Shown here: positions 1-9,294 of the stretch, in pieces | Layout of the letters: each line of letters starts with the position of its first letter | How positions within the stretch are numbered: position 1 is the first letter of the stretch | Origin: Massilia arenae | GTDB taxonomy: Bacteria; Pseudomonadota; Gammaproteobacteria; Burkholderiales; Burkholderiaceae_D | Direction: 5' to 3' | Assembly: GCF_008014745.1 (NCBI RefSeq) | Contig: NZ_VPFD01000034.1 | Location: 1-50,707, forward strand | DNA length: 50,707 nt | Notes under the pieces: generated by a model | What the model saw: the letters and a program-made list of their open reading frames with translations, nothing else | Told to the model about the DNA's origin: nothing | Databases searched by the model: none | Program-made: the position numbers and the translations under genes

Positions 1-113
1 CTGAGTCCTGTGCAGTACAGAACCCAGGCCGTCTAAGCGAGCATCCAACCGTCTCAGTTTAAGGGGTCACATCACTGCGCGGGGACGACGGTGGCTGGTA
101 AAGCCCGGCCGGA

Positions 114-3100
114 TCAGAACTTGTAGCGCAGGTTCAGGTAGTACTGGCGGCCGCTGACGTCCAGCTTCTGCTGCTCTTCTTCGCTGTAGCGATACTGGGC
201 GCGCTTGGCATTGGTCAGGTTGGTCGCGCTGAACGCGAGTTCCAGGTTCTTGGTGAAGTAGTAGTTGGCGGAGAACGCCAGCGTGGTCACCGCGTCGGCA
301 TAGGTCGGCGCGGTCGGCATCGCGATGCCGTTGATGACCGAGAGACCCTGGCTGTTGGCGGTCGGCGACGGCGCCGTGGTGCTGTTCACGTATTCGCCGC
401 GGTAGTTGGCCACCAGGCGCGTCGACAGCTTGGCATCCTCGTAGTACAGGCCGACGTTGCCGGTCCATTCGGACGCGCCCACCATCGGACGGCCGTCGTC
501 GACCTTGGTCTTGGCGCGGCTGACGTTGGAGGTGAAGCCGAAGTTGGTCTTGCCGAACGGTTGCTCGTACTGCAGCTCGATGCCGTTGATCTTCGCGCCC
601 TGCTGCGAGGCCGTGTTGATGAAGAAGGTCTTCACGGTCTGGTCGCGCGGGTCGAGCAGGTCGACGGTGGAGCTGCCAACCGCGCCGGTCTTCGGATAGC
701 CGTCGATCGACGAGTGGAACACGCTCACCGCCACGATCGAACGCGGCGCGAAGTACCACGACCACGAAAGGTCGAGGTTATCCGCGGTTTGCGGTTCCAT
801 GTCCGGATTCGGACCGGTCACGCGGCAGCCGTTGGCGTCGCAGCCCGGGGTGCCGAAACCGCTGCCCAGCAGGTTGTAGTTCTGGCGGCCGATGGTGCGG
901 CTGACGCCGAAGCGCGCCAGCATGTCGTTGCCCATGTCATAGCGCAGGTTCAGGCTCGGCAACCAGTTGTCGAAGGTGCGCTTGGTCGGCGTCTTGTAGT
1001 ACAGGATGCCGGCGTTCGGATTGAACGGCATGCCGTCGAAATAGGCGGTGGCATCGCCGGCATCCGTGATCGCGCCCGGATAGGCGGCGCAGGTGATCGG
1101 CGCCTGGCCCGGCTCCACGCGCTGGCAGGCGCCGGCCGGGATCGGAGTCGCGATGTTCGCCTTGACCTCGGTGCGGGTGAAGCGCACGCCGACGTTGCCC
1201 GACCAGCGCTCGCCTTCCAGGTTGGCCATCACGTAGGCGGCGCTCTGGCGCTCCTGCATGTCGATCTCGGAGTTGACGCGGCGCTCCCAGGCATCGCTGG
1301 TGACCTTGGTATTGCTGGCGATGTAGTCCTTGATGCCTTCCGGGGTATAGGTGAAGCCGGTGTTGTCCCAGCCGGCCGGACCGTCGAGATCCTTGCCGAA
1401 GTCGCCCGGGAAGGCCTGCCAGCCGGTGAGCGGCGTCGGCGTGTTGGAGATCACGCGGCCGGTGACCGGGTCGAGCGTGATCCCGTTGCGGAAGGCCGGG
1501 CCGCGGCGGCCGCTGGTGCGCTTGTGGTCGGCGAAGCGCACGCCGCTTTCCAGCGACTGGAAGATGCCGCGATCGAGGCGGTATTCGGCATCGAACTGCG
1601 CGCTCCATTCCTTGTCGACGGTCTTCACACCGGATGCCGCGCGGTCGACGATGGTGTAGCCGCTGCCGTCCGGGTTCAGGCCCGGCTGGTTGGCGCCGGC
1701 ATTGTGGTACTGGACGAAGGGTGCGTCGTGCAGGTCGCCCAGCGCGTACGAGATGCCGGTGCCGTAGCGCGCCAGGGTCAGGCCCTGGTCGAGCTTGGTC
1801 TGGCCGACGCCGCGGGTGGTCGACAGCAGGGTCTTGACGGTCAGGTCGTCGTTGACGCGGTACTTGGCGTCGAGGTCGAGGAAGGAACTCTCGGCCTTGG
1901 CGCCGTCGCGGTAGAAGCCTTCCGAGTTGCCCACGTACTGGGGGCTGGTGCCGTCGGCGAAGACGATGTCGGCGGCCTTCAGCACCTTCAACGGGTGGCC
2001 GTAGACGGTGGTCTCGTCGACGATCACGGGGTTGCGGATCTGGGCGAACACCTGCTGCCCATTGTGACTGGTGTTGACGGCGGCGGCGGTGGTGCCGCCC
2101 AGCGGCGCGTTCTTACCGAGCAGCATGGAGTAGATCGCGCTCGAGCTCAGGCGGCCATGGTTGTTGGCGTCCATCGAGGAGTGGAAGCCGGTCATGGTGA
2201 CGTCGAGGTCGCGGTTCGGCTTGAACTGCAGCGACAGCATGCCGCCCTTGCGGTCGCGCACGGACTCGACGAACTCCGAGCTCATCGAACCGGGCAGGCG
2301 CACGCCGTTCAGGTCGGCCGCGGTATAGCCGGTGCCGGCCAGCGATTCGTCGGTGATGCCCTTCATGGTGCTGGTGTTGATCACGTCCCAGCCGCTGTTG
2401 GTGCCGTAGGCGAAGCGCGACACCGAATCGCGCCGCACGTGGCGTTTTTCGGCGAACAGCGCGGCCAGCACGCCGAAGGTGCCGGCCTCGTTCTTCCAGG
2501 TGACCGAACCGTTCATGTCCGGCGCATAGCGGCCAGGCAGGTCGGCATAGCTGGCGCCCACGCTGACCACGCCCGAGAAGCGTTCTTTCTGCGACAGCGG
2601 CTTGCGGGTCGTCACATTGATGGTGCCGGCCAGGCCGCCGTCGACGATGTTCGCCTGCGAGCTTTTATAGACGACCGCCTGCTGCAATACGTGCGACGGC
2701 ATCAGCGACAGGCTGGTCGAGCGCGAGCTCGAGCCCTGGTCGGCGACATACCAGTCGGCGCTGCTGACCGCGTGGCCGTTGAAGATGATCAGCGACATGT
2801 CCGGGTTGGTGCCGCGCATCGACACCTTCTCCGCTTCATCGTAGTCGGTGCGCACGGCCACGCCGGCCAGGCGCTGCAGGGAGTCGGCCAGGTTCTTGTC
2901 CGGCATCTTGCCGACGTCTTCGGCCGTGATCACCTCGACGTTGGCCGAGGCATCGCGCTTGACCGACAGGGATTTGGCCAGCGAGGCACGGATGCCCGTC
3001 ACTTCCACGGTCTGCATCGGCACTTCGGGGGTGGCTTCCTGCGCCATGGCCGGCAGGGCTGCAAGGCTCCAGACTGCCATCGATACGGCCGCTGCGAGCG

Positions 3101-3116
3101 GCTTCTGCTTGAACAT
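114..3116 (-). CDS. TonB-dependent receptor, large carbohydrate-type (TonB-Xanth-Caul-like)
   Basis: The 1000-residue outer-membrane receptor imports a substrate with TonB energy. The N-terminus is a classical signal peptide ending AMA-Q near residue 25. A TonB-box-like segment (TVEVTG) follows, then a plug domain (about 50-170; VEVITAEDVGKMPDKNLAD) and a long beta-barrel ending in the terminal Phe typical of outer-membrane proteins. The plug wording and size match the TonB-Xanth-Caul subfamily, which is often linked to oligosaccharide uptake; the real substrate cannot be read from sequence. An AGGAGA Shine-Dalgarno sequence lies just upstream of the ATG. No partner transporter is visible. 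The 113 bases downstream to the window edge show nothing recognisable, and the 230 bases to the divergent lipoprotein gene must carry both promoters. Confidence 0.93.
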   Translation of the reverse strand: MFKQKPLAAAVSMAVWSLAALPAMAQEATPEVPMQTVEVTGIRASLAKSLSVKRDASANVEVITAEDVGKMPDKNLADSLQRLAGVAVRTDYDEAEKVSMRGTNPDMSLIIFNGHAVSSADWYVADQGSSSRSTSLSLMPSHVLQQAVVYKSSQANIVDGGLAGTINVTTRKPLSQKERFSGVVSVGASYADLPGRYAPDMNGSVTWKNEAGTFGVLAALFAEKRHVRRDSVSRFAYGTNSGWDVINTSTMKGITDESLAGTGYTAADLNGVRLPGSMSSEFVESVRDRKGGMLSLQFKPNRDLDVTMTGFHSSMDANNHGRLSSSAIYSMLLGKNAPLGGTTAAAVNTSHNGQQVFAQIRNPVIVDETTVYGHPLKVLKAADIVFADGTSPQYVGNSEGFYRDGAKAESSFLDLDAKYRVNDDLTVKTLLSTTRGVGQTKLDQGLTLARYGTGISYALGDLHDAPFVQYHNAGANQPGLNPDGSGYTIVDRAASGVKTVDKEWSAQFDAEYRLDRGIFQSLESGVRFADHKRTSGRRGPAFRNGITLDPVTGRVISNTPTPLTGWQAFPGDFGKDLDGPAGWDNTGFTYTPEGIKDYIASNTKVTSDAWERRVNSEIDMQERQSAAYVMANLEGERWSGNVGVRFTRTEVKANIATPIPAGACQRVEPGQAPITCAAYPGAITDAGDATAYFDGMPFNPNAGILYYKTPTKRTFDNWLPSLNLRYDMGNDMLARFGVSRTIGRQNYNLLGSGFGTPGCDANGCRVTGPNPDMEPQTADNLDLSWSWYFAPRSIVAVSVFHSSIDGYPKTGAVGSSTVDLLDPRDQTVKTFFINTASQQGAKINGIELQYEQPFGKTNFGFTSNVSRAKTKVDDGRPMVGASEWTGNVGLYYEDAKLSTRLVANYRGEYVNSTTAPSPTANSQGLSVINGIAMPTAPTYADAVTTLAFSANYYFTKNLELAFSATNLTNAKRAQYRYSEEEQQKLDVSGRQYYLNLRYKF

Positions 3117-3346
3117 CTTCTCTCTCCTGGGAATAGTGCTATCGTTCTTGCTTAAGGCAGGCTGAAGACTGCCATGCTCGGAGTATTGATGATGTATTCC
3201 GTCCGTGAATAATCACTTGTGTTCGCTTCTATATAACTTGAAGGAATGTACATAAAGTCGCTCTGCGTGCGGTTATGGCTGGACGAAGAAATTTCATTAC
3301 CCAAGCCGGGCGCACCAGATTAGCTTGACGTTTTTTCCCCACATTG

Positions 3347-4309
3347 ATGAACGCCATGCGCCTTGCCTGCCTGCTGCTTGCCAGCGCCGTCCTGACCGGG
3401 TGCGCGACCGCGCCCGCCACCAAGCCCATTCCGGGGGCGCCGCCGCCACCGACGCCGCTGTACACCCTGCTGCAAAAGCAGGTCTACCAGATGACGCCAT
3501 TCGAGGCGGGCCAGTACATCGCCCACATGCAGGGCGCCGAGCCGGACCTGAGGAAGCGCATCGCCGCGATCGGCCGCCAGAACATCGGCCAGCCCTACTC
3601 GCTGCACCTGCTGGGCGAATTCCCCTACGAGATCCACGACAGCCTGCCTCTATATAGCCTGGCGCAGAGCGATTGCGTGGTGTTCGCCGAACACACTTAT
3701 GCGATGGCCATGTCCGGCTCGTGGGAAGAGTTCTTCTGGATGCTGCAGCGGATCCGCTACCGCGACGGCGTGATCGGCGTGGCCACGCGCAACCACTACA
3801 CCGAGATGGACTGGAACGTGGCCAACCGCTGGCTGGTGACCGATGTCAGTGCCGAACTGGCCGGCGCCGGCGGCCCTGGGTACGATATGAAGGTCGACCG
3901 CGCGCGCTTCCTGGCCGCCCGCCACAACACCGTGCGCGACATCCCGGTCGAGACCAGCCGCCAAGCCTATGTGCCGAAGGAACAGGTGGCGGCCATCGCC
4001 CGCCAGCTGCAGGAAGGGGATTTCGTCAACGTGATCTCGACCCGCGACGGCGAGTACTGGGCCTCGCACGTGGGCCTGGTGGTGCTGGGACCGAACGGCG
4101 AGCGCCACTTCCTGCATTCGGCCGAACCGCAAGTGCGCGAGGAGACCTTCGAATCGTATATATCGCGCACGCTCGAGCGCCAGGAGCGCAATGCGCGCGC
4201 GGGCAAGCGCGGCCAGGCGCTGGCCGGCTTCAAGTTCCTGCGCCTGAACGAAGCGATCACGGTACCGCCGATGGCGCCGCAGCCGCGCCCGGGGCGTCCT
4301 GCCGCCTGA
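3347..4309 (+). CDS. DUF1460 lipoprotein (NlpC/P60-like, putative cell-wall amidase)
   Basis: The predicted lipoprotein has a short hydrophobic signal and an LTGC lipobox (Cys about residue 19). A DUF1460-type domain fills the rest. Members of this family have a papain-like NlpC/P60 fold and are annotated as N-acetylmuramoyl-L-alanine amidase-like. The likely nucleophile is in QSDCVVFAEH (about C110) and the matching His is in ASHVGLVV (about H241), so both key residues appear present. The product probably acts on peptidoglycan fragments in the periplasm; the substrate is inferred. ATG 3347 was chosen over the TTG three bases upstream; neither has a strong ribosome-binding site. The Pro-rich stretch after the lipobox is a typical tether. 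An intrinsic terminator follows, so it is probably monocistronic. Confidence 0.82.
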   Translation: MNAMRLACLLLASAVLTGCATAPATKPIPGAPPPPTPLYTLLQKQVYQMTPFEAGQYIAHMQGAEPDLRKRIAAIGRQNIGQPYSLHLLGEFPYEIHDSLPLYSLAQSDCVVFAEHTYAMAMSGSWEEFFWMLQRIRYRDGVIGVATRNHYTEMDWNVANRWLVTDVSAELAGAGGPGYDMKVDRARFLAARHNTVRDIPVETSRQAYVPKEQVAAIARQLQEGDFVNVISTRDGEYWASHVGLVVLGPNGERHFLHSAEPQVREETFESYISRTLERQERNARAGKRGQALAGFKFLRLNEAITVPPMAPQPRPGRPAA

Positions 4310-4327
4310 CGTCCGACATCGTCGACC

Positions 4328-4360
4328 GCGTTCCGGCCTGCCGGGTCGGGACGCTTTTTT
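4328..4360 (+). terminator. Intrinsic terminator after the DUF1460 gene
   Basis: A 7-bp stem, gcgttcc at 4328-4334 pairing with gggacgc at 4348-4354 with one G-T pair, is followed by six T residues at 4355-4360. It lies 18 bases after the stop codon of the lipoprotein gene and separates it from the polysaccharide locus. Confidence 0.8.
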
Positions 4361-4691
4361 ATTTCAGCCATTCCCATCGGCATCCGCCGACCCGCCCTTC
4401 CCCAATATCCCGAATTAAATAAATAGTCGCTGGAAATGATTATCCAGCACCATTTCTTTTATTCACTTCTTCATTTCAATCTTTGTGCTCATGCATTATA
4501 TCCCCTATCGCTGTTGAGTGACCTCAAACCCGCCATTCAATCTCGGACAGATAATAAGCTTATACACACAAAAGCAATCGGCAAAACCACCCCATCCAGC
4601 GCAGAGTTTTATTCTAACGCCTGATCGTGCAGTAAACCATTATTTTGATTGCAGCTGCACGTCGTTCTCTTTCAGCGAGAAGCCGATTGCC
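4361..4691 (+). other. AT-rich leader/promoter region of the polysaccharide locus
   Basis: This 331-base gene-free stretch is clearly more AT-rich than its surroundings and precedes the first polysaccharide gene. It must hold the promoter of the locus, but no convincing -35/-10 pair was found. A small hairpin (GCTGGA at 4429-4434 with TCCAGC at 4443-4448) is present. No JUMPstart/ops element for RfaH-type antitermination was seen. An open frame runs through the 3' part into the dehydratase gene but lacks a supported start. Confidence 0.5.
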
Positions 4692-6743
4692 ATGTCAATT
4701 CAACGCTACAGCCTGTCTCACCAGCTCTGCGCAAGAATCGTATCCATGCACCGCACTGCGAAGGCCGCCCTGGCCATCGGGGTCGACCTGGTAGCGCTTC
4801 CCGTCTGTTTTTTAATAGCAATGATATTGCGCGGGGGCGATTTACAGCTTGCAAAACAATTCGGGCCCGGCTCTTATTTACTGGTGGCGGTGCTGACGAT
4901 AGCGGCTTTCTGGCTATCCGATTTATACCGCGCCGTCATTCGCTTCATCGACCACCGCCTGCTCACCCTGACCGGTCTTGCATTGGGCATTGCCATATTA
5001 TGCGCCTATCTTACTTTAGTATTCCTCAATGAGGCGCGATTTCCGCGCAGCGCGCTGGCGATATATTGGTTCATCGCTTTTTCTTATGTCGTCATATCGC
5101 GTATCGGCGTGCGCAAGCTGCTGCGCAGCAAACGCGGCCCCTGCGCCGGCAAGGCGCTGGCGGTCGCCATCTACGGCGCCGGCGAGGCCGGCGCCCGGCT
5201 GGCCCAAACCATGCGCGACGGCGACGAATACCGCCCGCTGTGCTTCTTCGACGACAAGCACGCGCTCAACGAGCGCACCGTGGCCGGCCTGCGCGTGTTC
5301 CACACCTCGCGCCTGGTCGAGCTCAGCGCCGCGCTCGGCATCCGCACCATCGTCATCGCCCTGCCCGCCGCCGCCCCCGAACGCCTGCGCGAGCTGATGC
5401 AGCGCTTGGGCCAGGCCGGCGTGCCTACCAAAATCCTCACCCGGCTGGTCGACCTGGGCGACGACAAGGCCTGCGACAAGTCGGTGCTGCGCGACGCCAT
5501 CCGCGAAATCAAGTTCGAAGACCTGCTCGGCCGGCCGCCGGTGCCGCCGCGACTCGACCTGTTCGCGCGCTGCGTGCGCGGCAAGGGGGTGCTGGTGACG
5601 GGCGCCGGCGGTTCCATCGGCAGCGAGCTGTGCCGCCAGATCGTCACCCTGAGCCCGGCGCGCCTGCACCTGATCGACCATTCCGAATACGCGCTGTACA
5701 CCATCCGGCAAGAGCTGGCGGCGCGCTTTCCCGCCTTGCCCATCCACGCCCACCTGGGCTCGGTCTGCAATGCCGACCTGGTCGAGCGCGTGCTGGCCGC
5801 CGGCGGCATCGACACCATCTACCATGCCGCCGCCTACAAGCACGTGCCGCTGGTCGAGACCAATATCGTCGAAGGCCTGCGCAACAATGTGCTGGGGGCC
5901 CAGATCATCGCCGCCGGCGCGGCGCAGCACGGCGTCCAGACCTGCGTCCTGATTTCCAGCGACAAGGCGGTGCGGCCGACCAATATCATGGGCGCCAGCA
6001 AGCGCATCGCCGAACTGATCTTCCAGGCCGCTGCCGCCCGCGCCGCCGGTGGCTGCGCTCCGGGCGACGGCGCGGGCGGCAGCGCCGGCCATGGCCCGGC
6101 CCATGGCGCAGGCAACAGGACCGGCACGACGTTCTGCATGGTCCGCTTCGGCAATGTGCTGGGCTCCTCGGGCTCCGTGATTCCCCTGTTCCAGCGCCAG
6201 ATCACGCGCGGCGGGCCGGTGACGATCACCCATCCCGAAGTGTCGCGCTACTTCATGCTCATCCCCGAGGCGGCCCAGCTGGTGATCCAGGCCGGCGCCA
6301 TGGCCAAGGGCGGCGACGTGTTCGTGCTCGACATGGGCGAGCCGGTGCGCATCCTCGAGCTGGCGCGCACCATGATCGCCATGCACGGCCTCACCGAGCG
6401 CACGCCCCAGCAGCCGCGCGGCGACATCGAGATCCAGTTCATCGGCCTGTTCCCGGGCGAAAAACTGCACGAGGAACTGCTGACCGACGGCACCGTCTTC
6501 CCGAGCGAGCACCCGCGCATCATGCGCATGAAGGAAAGCGCGCTGCGGCCCAGTGTGCTCGAAACCTGCATCACCTGTCTCATGATGGCCTGCGAGACCC
6601 ACGAGCGCGGCCCCATCGAGTCGATGGTCAAGGCCATCGTGTCCGAATACCTGCCATCGACGCCGGCGCCCCTGCCGCAGGCGCCGGTCGAGGAGCCCGT
6701 GCCTGCCGGCCTGATTCGCAAGTTCGTGCCGTTCCGGATCTAG
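4692..6743 (+). CDS. CapD/WbpM-type membrane UDP-sugar 4,6-dehydratase
   Basis: The 683-residue inner-membrane enzyme has an N-terminal block of about four transmembrane helices (residues 20-130), a first nucleotide-binding-like domain (about 150-290), and an extended SDR domain whose GAGGSIGS loop starts near residue 304. In WbpM/PglF relatives this family converts UDP-GlcNAc to UDP-4-keto-6-deoxy-GlcNAc. The catalytic Tyr is replaced by Met: NIMGASK gives M433 and K437, with Ser near 422, matching the SMK triad of WbpM. This supports dehydratase activity rather than epimerase activity. A Gly/Ala/His-rich insert of about 30 residues (about 450-480) precedes GTTFCMVRFGNVLG and looks lineage-specific. 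ATG 4692 fits the expected membrane start; an in-frame ATG also occurs at 4746. It is the first gene of the locus. Confidence 0.9.
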   Translation: MSIQRYSLSHQLCARIVSMHRTAKAALAIGVDLVALPVCFLIAMILRGGDLQLAKQFGPGSYLLVAVLTIAAFWLSDLYRAVIRFIDHRLLTLTGLALGIAILCAYLTLVFLNEARFPRSALAIYWFIAFSYVVISRIGVRKLLRSKRGPCAGKALAVAIYGAGEAGARLAQTMRDGDEYRPLCFFDDKHALNERTVAGLRVFHTSRLVELSAALGIRTIVIALPAAAPERLRELMQRLGQAGVPTKILTRLVDLGDDKACDKSVLRDAIREIKFEDLLGRPPVPPRLDLFARCVRGKGVLVTGAGGSIGSELCRQIVTLSPARLHLIDHSEYALYTIRQELAARFPALPIHAHLGSVCNADLVERVLAAGGIDTIYHAAAYKHVPLVETNIVEGLRNNVLGAQIIAAGAAQHGVQTCVLISSDKAVRPTNIMGASKRIAELIFQAAAARAAGGCAPGDGAGGSAGHGPAHGAGNRTGTTFCMVRFGNVLGSSGSVIPLFQRQITRGGPVTITHPEVSRYFMLIPEAAQLVIQAGAMAKGGDVFVLDMGEPVRILELARTMIAMHGLTERTPQQPRGDIEIQFIGLFPGEKLHEELLTDGTVFPSEHPRIMRMKESALRPSVLETCITCLMMACETHERGPIESMVKAIVSEYLPSTPAPLPQAPVEEPVPAGLIRKFVPFRI

Positions 6744-6836
6744 GGCCGGCCAGCGCCACCGCTTCACACCATCACATCGTTGCCGTCATACCTGCCCGTC
6801 ATACCCGCCGTCATACAGATACTGTCGAGGAAACCC

Positions 6837-8165
6837 ATGCGAGACGAGAACCAATCAGTTCACCTGGAGCAGCTGCTGGACCGGCTGCGCGACCGCCATG
6901 CCGTGATCGGCATCATCGGCCTCGGCTACGTCGGCCTGCCGCTGGCGCTGCGCTACGCCGCCGAAGGCTTTCGCGTCCTCGGAATCGACGTCGACGCCGA
7001 CAAGGTCGCGCGGCTCAACCGCGGCGGCAGCTATATCGCGCACATCGGCGCCGCCGCGATCGAAGAGGCGCGCGCCGCCGGCTTCATGGCCAGCACCGAC
7101 TTCGCCCGCACGAGCGAGGCCGACGCCCTGATCATCTGCGTTCCCACCCCGCTCACCGCCTACCGCGAACCCGACCTGTCGTTCGTGATCGGCACCGTCG
7201 AATCCCTGCTGCCGCACATGCGCCCCGGCCAGTTGCTATCGCTCGAGAGCACCACCTATCCCGGCACCACCGAGGAAGAGCTGCGCCCGCGCCTCGAGTC
7301 GCGCGGCCTGCGCGTCGGCCAGGACGTGTTCCTCGTGTTCTCGCCCGAGCGCGAAGACCCGGGCAATCCCGATTTCCATACCCGCACCATCCCCAAGGTG
7401 TGCGGCGGCTCCACCAATGCCTGCCTGGAGGCCGGCCTGGCCCTGTACCGCGCCGCCATCGACACGGTGGTGCCGGTCAGCTCCACGCGCGCGGCCGAAC
7501 TGACCAAGCTGCTCGAGAACATCCACCGCGCCGTCAACATCGGCCTGGTCAACGAGATGAAGATCATCGCCGACCGCATGGGCATCGACATCCACGAGGT
7601 GATCCGCGCCGCCGCCACCAAGCCGTTCGGCTTCACCCCGTATTACCCCGGCCCCGGCCTGGGCGGACATTGCATCCCCATCGATCCCTTCTATCTCACC
7701 TGGAAGGCGCGCCAGTATGGCCTGCACACCCGCTTCATCGAACTGGCCGGCGAGATCAACAGCGACATGCCGGGCTGGGTGGTCGGCAAGGTGGCCGACG
7801 CCCTCAACGAGCGTGGCCGCGCGGTGATGGGCAGCCGCATCCTGGTGCTGGGCATCTCCTACAAGAAGGACGTCGAAGACATGCGCGAGTCGCCCTCGGT
7901 GGCGCTGATGGAGCTGCTGCGCGCGCGCGGCGCCGCGGTCGACTATTCCGACCCCCACGTCCCGGTCTTCCCGCGCATGCGCGAGCACCGCTTCGAGCTG
8001 TCGAGCGTGCCCCTCACTCCCTCCTCGCTGGCGTCCTACGACGTGGTACTGCTGGCCACCAGCCACAGCGCCTTCGACTACGACCTGGTGCGCCAGTACG
8101 CCAACCTGATCGTGGACACCCGCGGCGTGTACCCGAACCGCTTGCCGAACGTGGTGCAGGCCTGA
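6837..8165 (+). CDS. wbpA: UDP-N-acetyl-D-glucosamine 6-dehydrogenase (WbpA-type)
   Basis: This enzyme oxidises UDP-GlcNAc to UDP-GlcNAc-uronate using NAD, the first step of the WbpA-B-E-D pathway. The 442-residue protein shows the dinucleotide loop GLGYVG (residues 28-33), the central domain with ELTKLLENIHRAVNIGLVNE, the catalytic Cys in GGHCIPIDPF (C279) and the C-terminal UDP-binding domain with SYKKDVEDMRESPS. Length matches WbpA-like dehydrogenases. ATG 6837 was chosen because gagg lies 6 bases upstream; an earlier in-frame start would add 19 unrelated residues. The order wbpA-wbpB-wbpD-wbpE strongly supports this substrate over UDP-Glc. The 93-base gap upstream contains three short CGTCATAC repeats. 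Confidence 0.93.
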   Translation: MRDENQSVHLEQLLDRLRDRHAVIGIIGLGYVGLPLALRYAAEGFRVLGIDVDADKVARLNRGGSYIAHIGAAAIEEARAAGFMASTDFARTSEADALIICVPTPLTAYREPDLSFVIGTVESLLPHMRPGQLLSLESTTYPGTTEEELRPRLESRGLRVGQDVFLVFSPEREDPGNPDFHTRTIPKVCGGSTNACLEAGLALYRAAIDTVVPVSSTRAAELTKLLENIHRAVNIGLVNEMKIIADRMGIDIHEVIRAAATKPFGFTPYYPGPGLGGHCIPIDPFYLTWKARQYGLHTRFIELAGEINSDMPGWVVGKVADALNERGRAVMGSRILVLGISYKKDVEDMRESPSVALMELLRARGAAVDYSDPHVPVFPRMREHRFELSSVPLTPSSLASYDVVLLATSHSAFDYDLVRQYANLIVDTRGVYPNRLPNVVQA

Positions 8166-8230
8166 GCGGCAGTTCCTCCGATCCGACCCGTCCACATCCG
8201 ACCCCGCCCACCGTCACGCCCGGAGCCCGC

Positions 8231-9292
8231 ATGCGCCACTACCCTGCCCCCATCCTCGACCGCAAGATCCGCTTCGCCCTGGTCGGCTGCGGCCGCATCG
8301 CCCGCAACCACATGAACGCCATGCGCGAGCACGCCGACCGCTGCGAACTGGCCGGCGTCTGCGACATCGATCCGCGCGCCCGCGAAGAAGCCGCCGGCGT
8401 CACCGGCGCCCGCCCGTATGCCAGCCTCGAGCGCATGCTGGCCGAATGCGACGCCGACGCCTTCGTGCTCGCCACCCCGTCCGGCCTGCACCCCGGCCAG
8501 GCGATCCGCATCGCCGCGGCCGGCCGCCACGTGATCACCGAGAAGCCGATGGCCACGCGCTGGGAAGACGGCAAGCGCATGGTCGCCGCCGCCGACGAGG
8601 CCGGGGTGCGGCTGTTCGTGGTCAAGCAGAACCGCCGCAACGCCACCCTGCAGCTTCTCAAGCGCGCGGTCGAGAAAAAGCGTTTCGGCCGCATCTATAT
8701 GGTCAACCTCAATGTATTCTGGACCCGCCCCGAGGAGTACTACCGCAGCGCCGGCTGGCGCGGCACCTGGGAATTCGACGGCGGCGCCTTCATGAACCAG
8801 GCCAGCCACTACGTCGACCTGCTCGAATGGATCGTCGGCCCGATCGAAAGCCTGCAAGCCTATACCGCCACCCTGGCGCGCGACATCGAGGTCGAGGACA
8901 CCGGCGTGATGAGCCTGCGCTGGCGCAATGGCGCACTGGGCTCGATGAACGTCACCATGCTGGCCTGGCCGCGCAACCTCGAAGGCTCGATCACCATCCT
9001 GGGCGAACATGGCAGCGCGCGCATCGGCGGCGTCGCCGTCAACGAAGTCCAGCAATGGGAGTTCGCGCAGCCCGATCCCGACGACGCGCTGGTGCCTGAT
9101 GCCAGCTACCAGACCACCTCGGTCTATGGCTTCGGCCATCCGCTCTATTACGACAACGTGATCCGCGTGCTGCGCGGCGAGGCCGAGCCCGAGACCGACG
9201 GCCGCGAAGGCCTCAAATCGCTCGAAGTGCTGGTCGCCGCCTACCGCTCGGCGCGCGACGGCCGCCGCGTCGCCCTGCCGCTGGAGTACTGA
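8231..9292 (+). CDS. wbpB: UDP-GlcNAc-uronate 3-dehydrogenase (Gfo/Idh/MocA, WbpB-type)
   Basis: The 353-residue Gfo/Idh/MocA oxidoreductase oxidises C3 of UDP-GlcNAcA to the 3-keto sugar consumed by WbpE. Visible features are the Rossmann loop VGCGRIA (about 18-24), the family hallmark EKPMA with catalytic Lys (K105), and a C-terminal beta-sheet domain with GGAFMNQASHYVDLL, whose His is the expected general acid/base. The ATG is preceded by GGAG. The stop is only two bases before wbpD, so the two are almost certainly co-translated. In Pseudomonas this step is coupled to WbpE through NAD recycling with 2-oxoglutarate; that is family knowledge, not read here. Confidence 0.9.
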   Translation: MRHYPAPILDRKIRFALVGCGRIARNHMNAMREHADRCELAGVCDIDPRAREEAAGVTGARPYASLERMLAECDADAFVLATPSGLHPGQAIRIAAAGRHVITEKPMATRWEDGKRMVAAADEAGVRLFVVKQNRRNATLQLLKRAVEKKRFGRIYMVNLNVFWTRPEEYYRSAGWRGTWEFDGGAFMNQASHYVDLLEWIVGPIESLQAYTATLARDIEVEDTGVMSLRWRNGALGSMNVTMLAWPRNLEGSITILGEHGSARIGGVAVNEVQQWEFAQPDPDDALVPDASYQTTSVYGFGHPLYYDNVIRVLRGEAEPETDGREGLKSLEVLVAAYRSARDGRRVALPLEY

Positions 9293-9294
9293 TC

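Noticed and set aside
561..3155. Very long open frame on the plus strand opposite the TonB receptor
   Set aside because: It is the antisense of a well-supported receptor; its product is Arg/Ala/His-rich and shows no domain. GC-rich codon bias creates such frames.
4361..4691. JUMPstart/ops element or riboswitch in front of the polysaccharide locus
   Set aside because: No GGCGGTAG-type ops sequence and no conserved riboswitch core was found.
6779..6820. Three CGTCATAC-type short repeats before wbpA as a regulatory array
   Set aside because: They are short, irregularly spaced and lie in a 93-base intergenic gap without other promoter signals; chance or slippage is enough.
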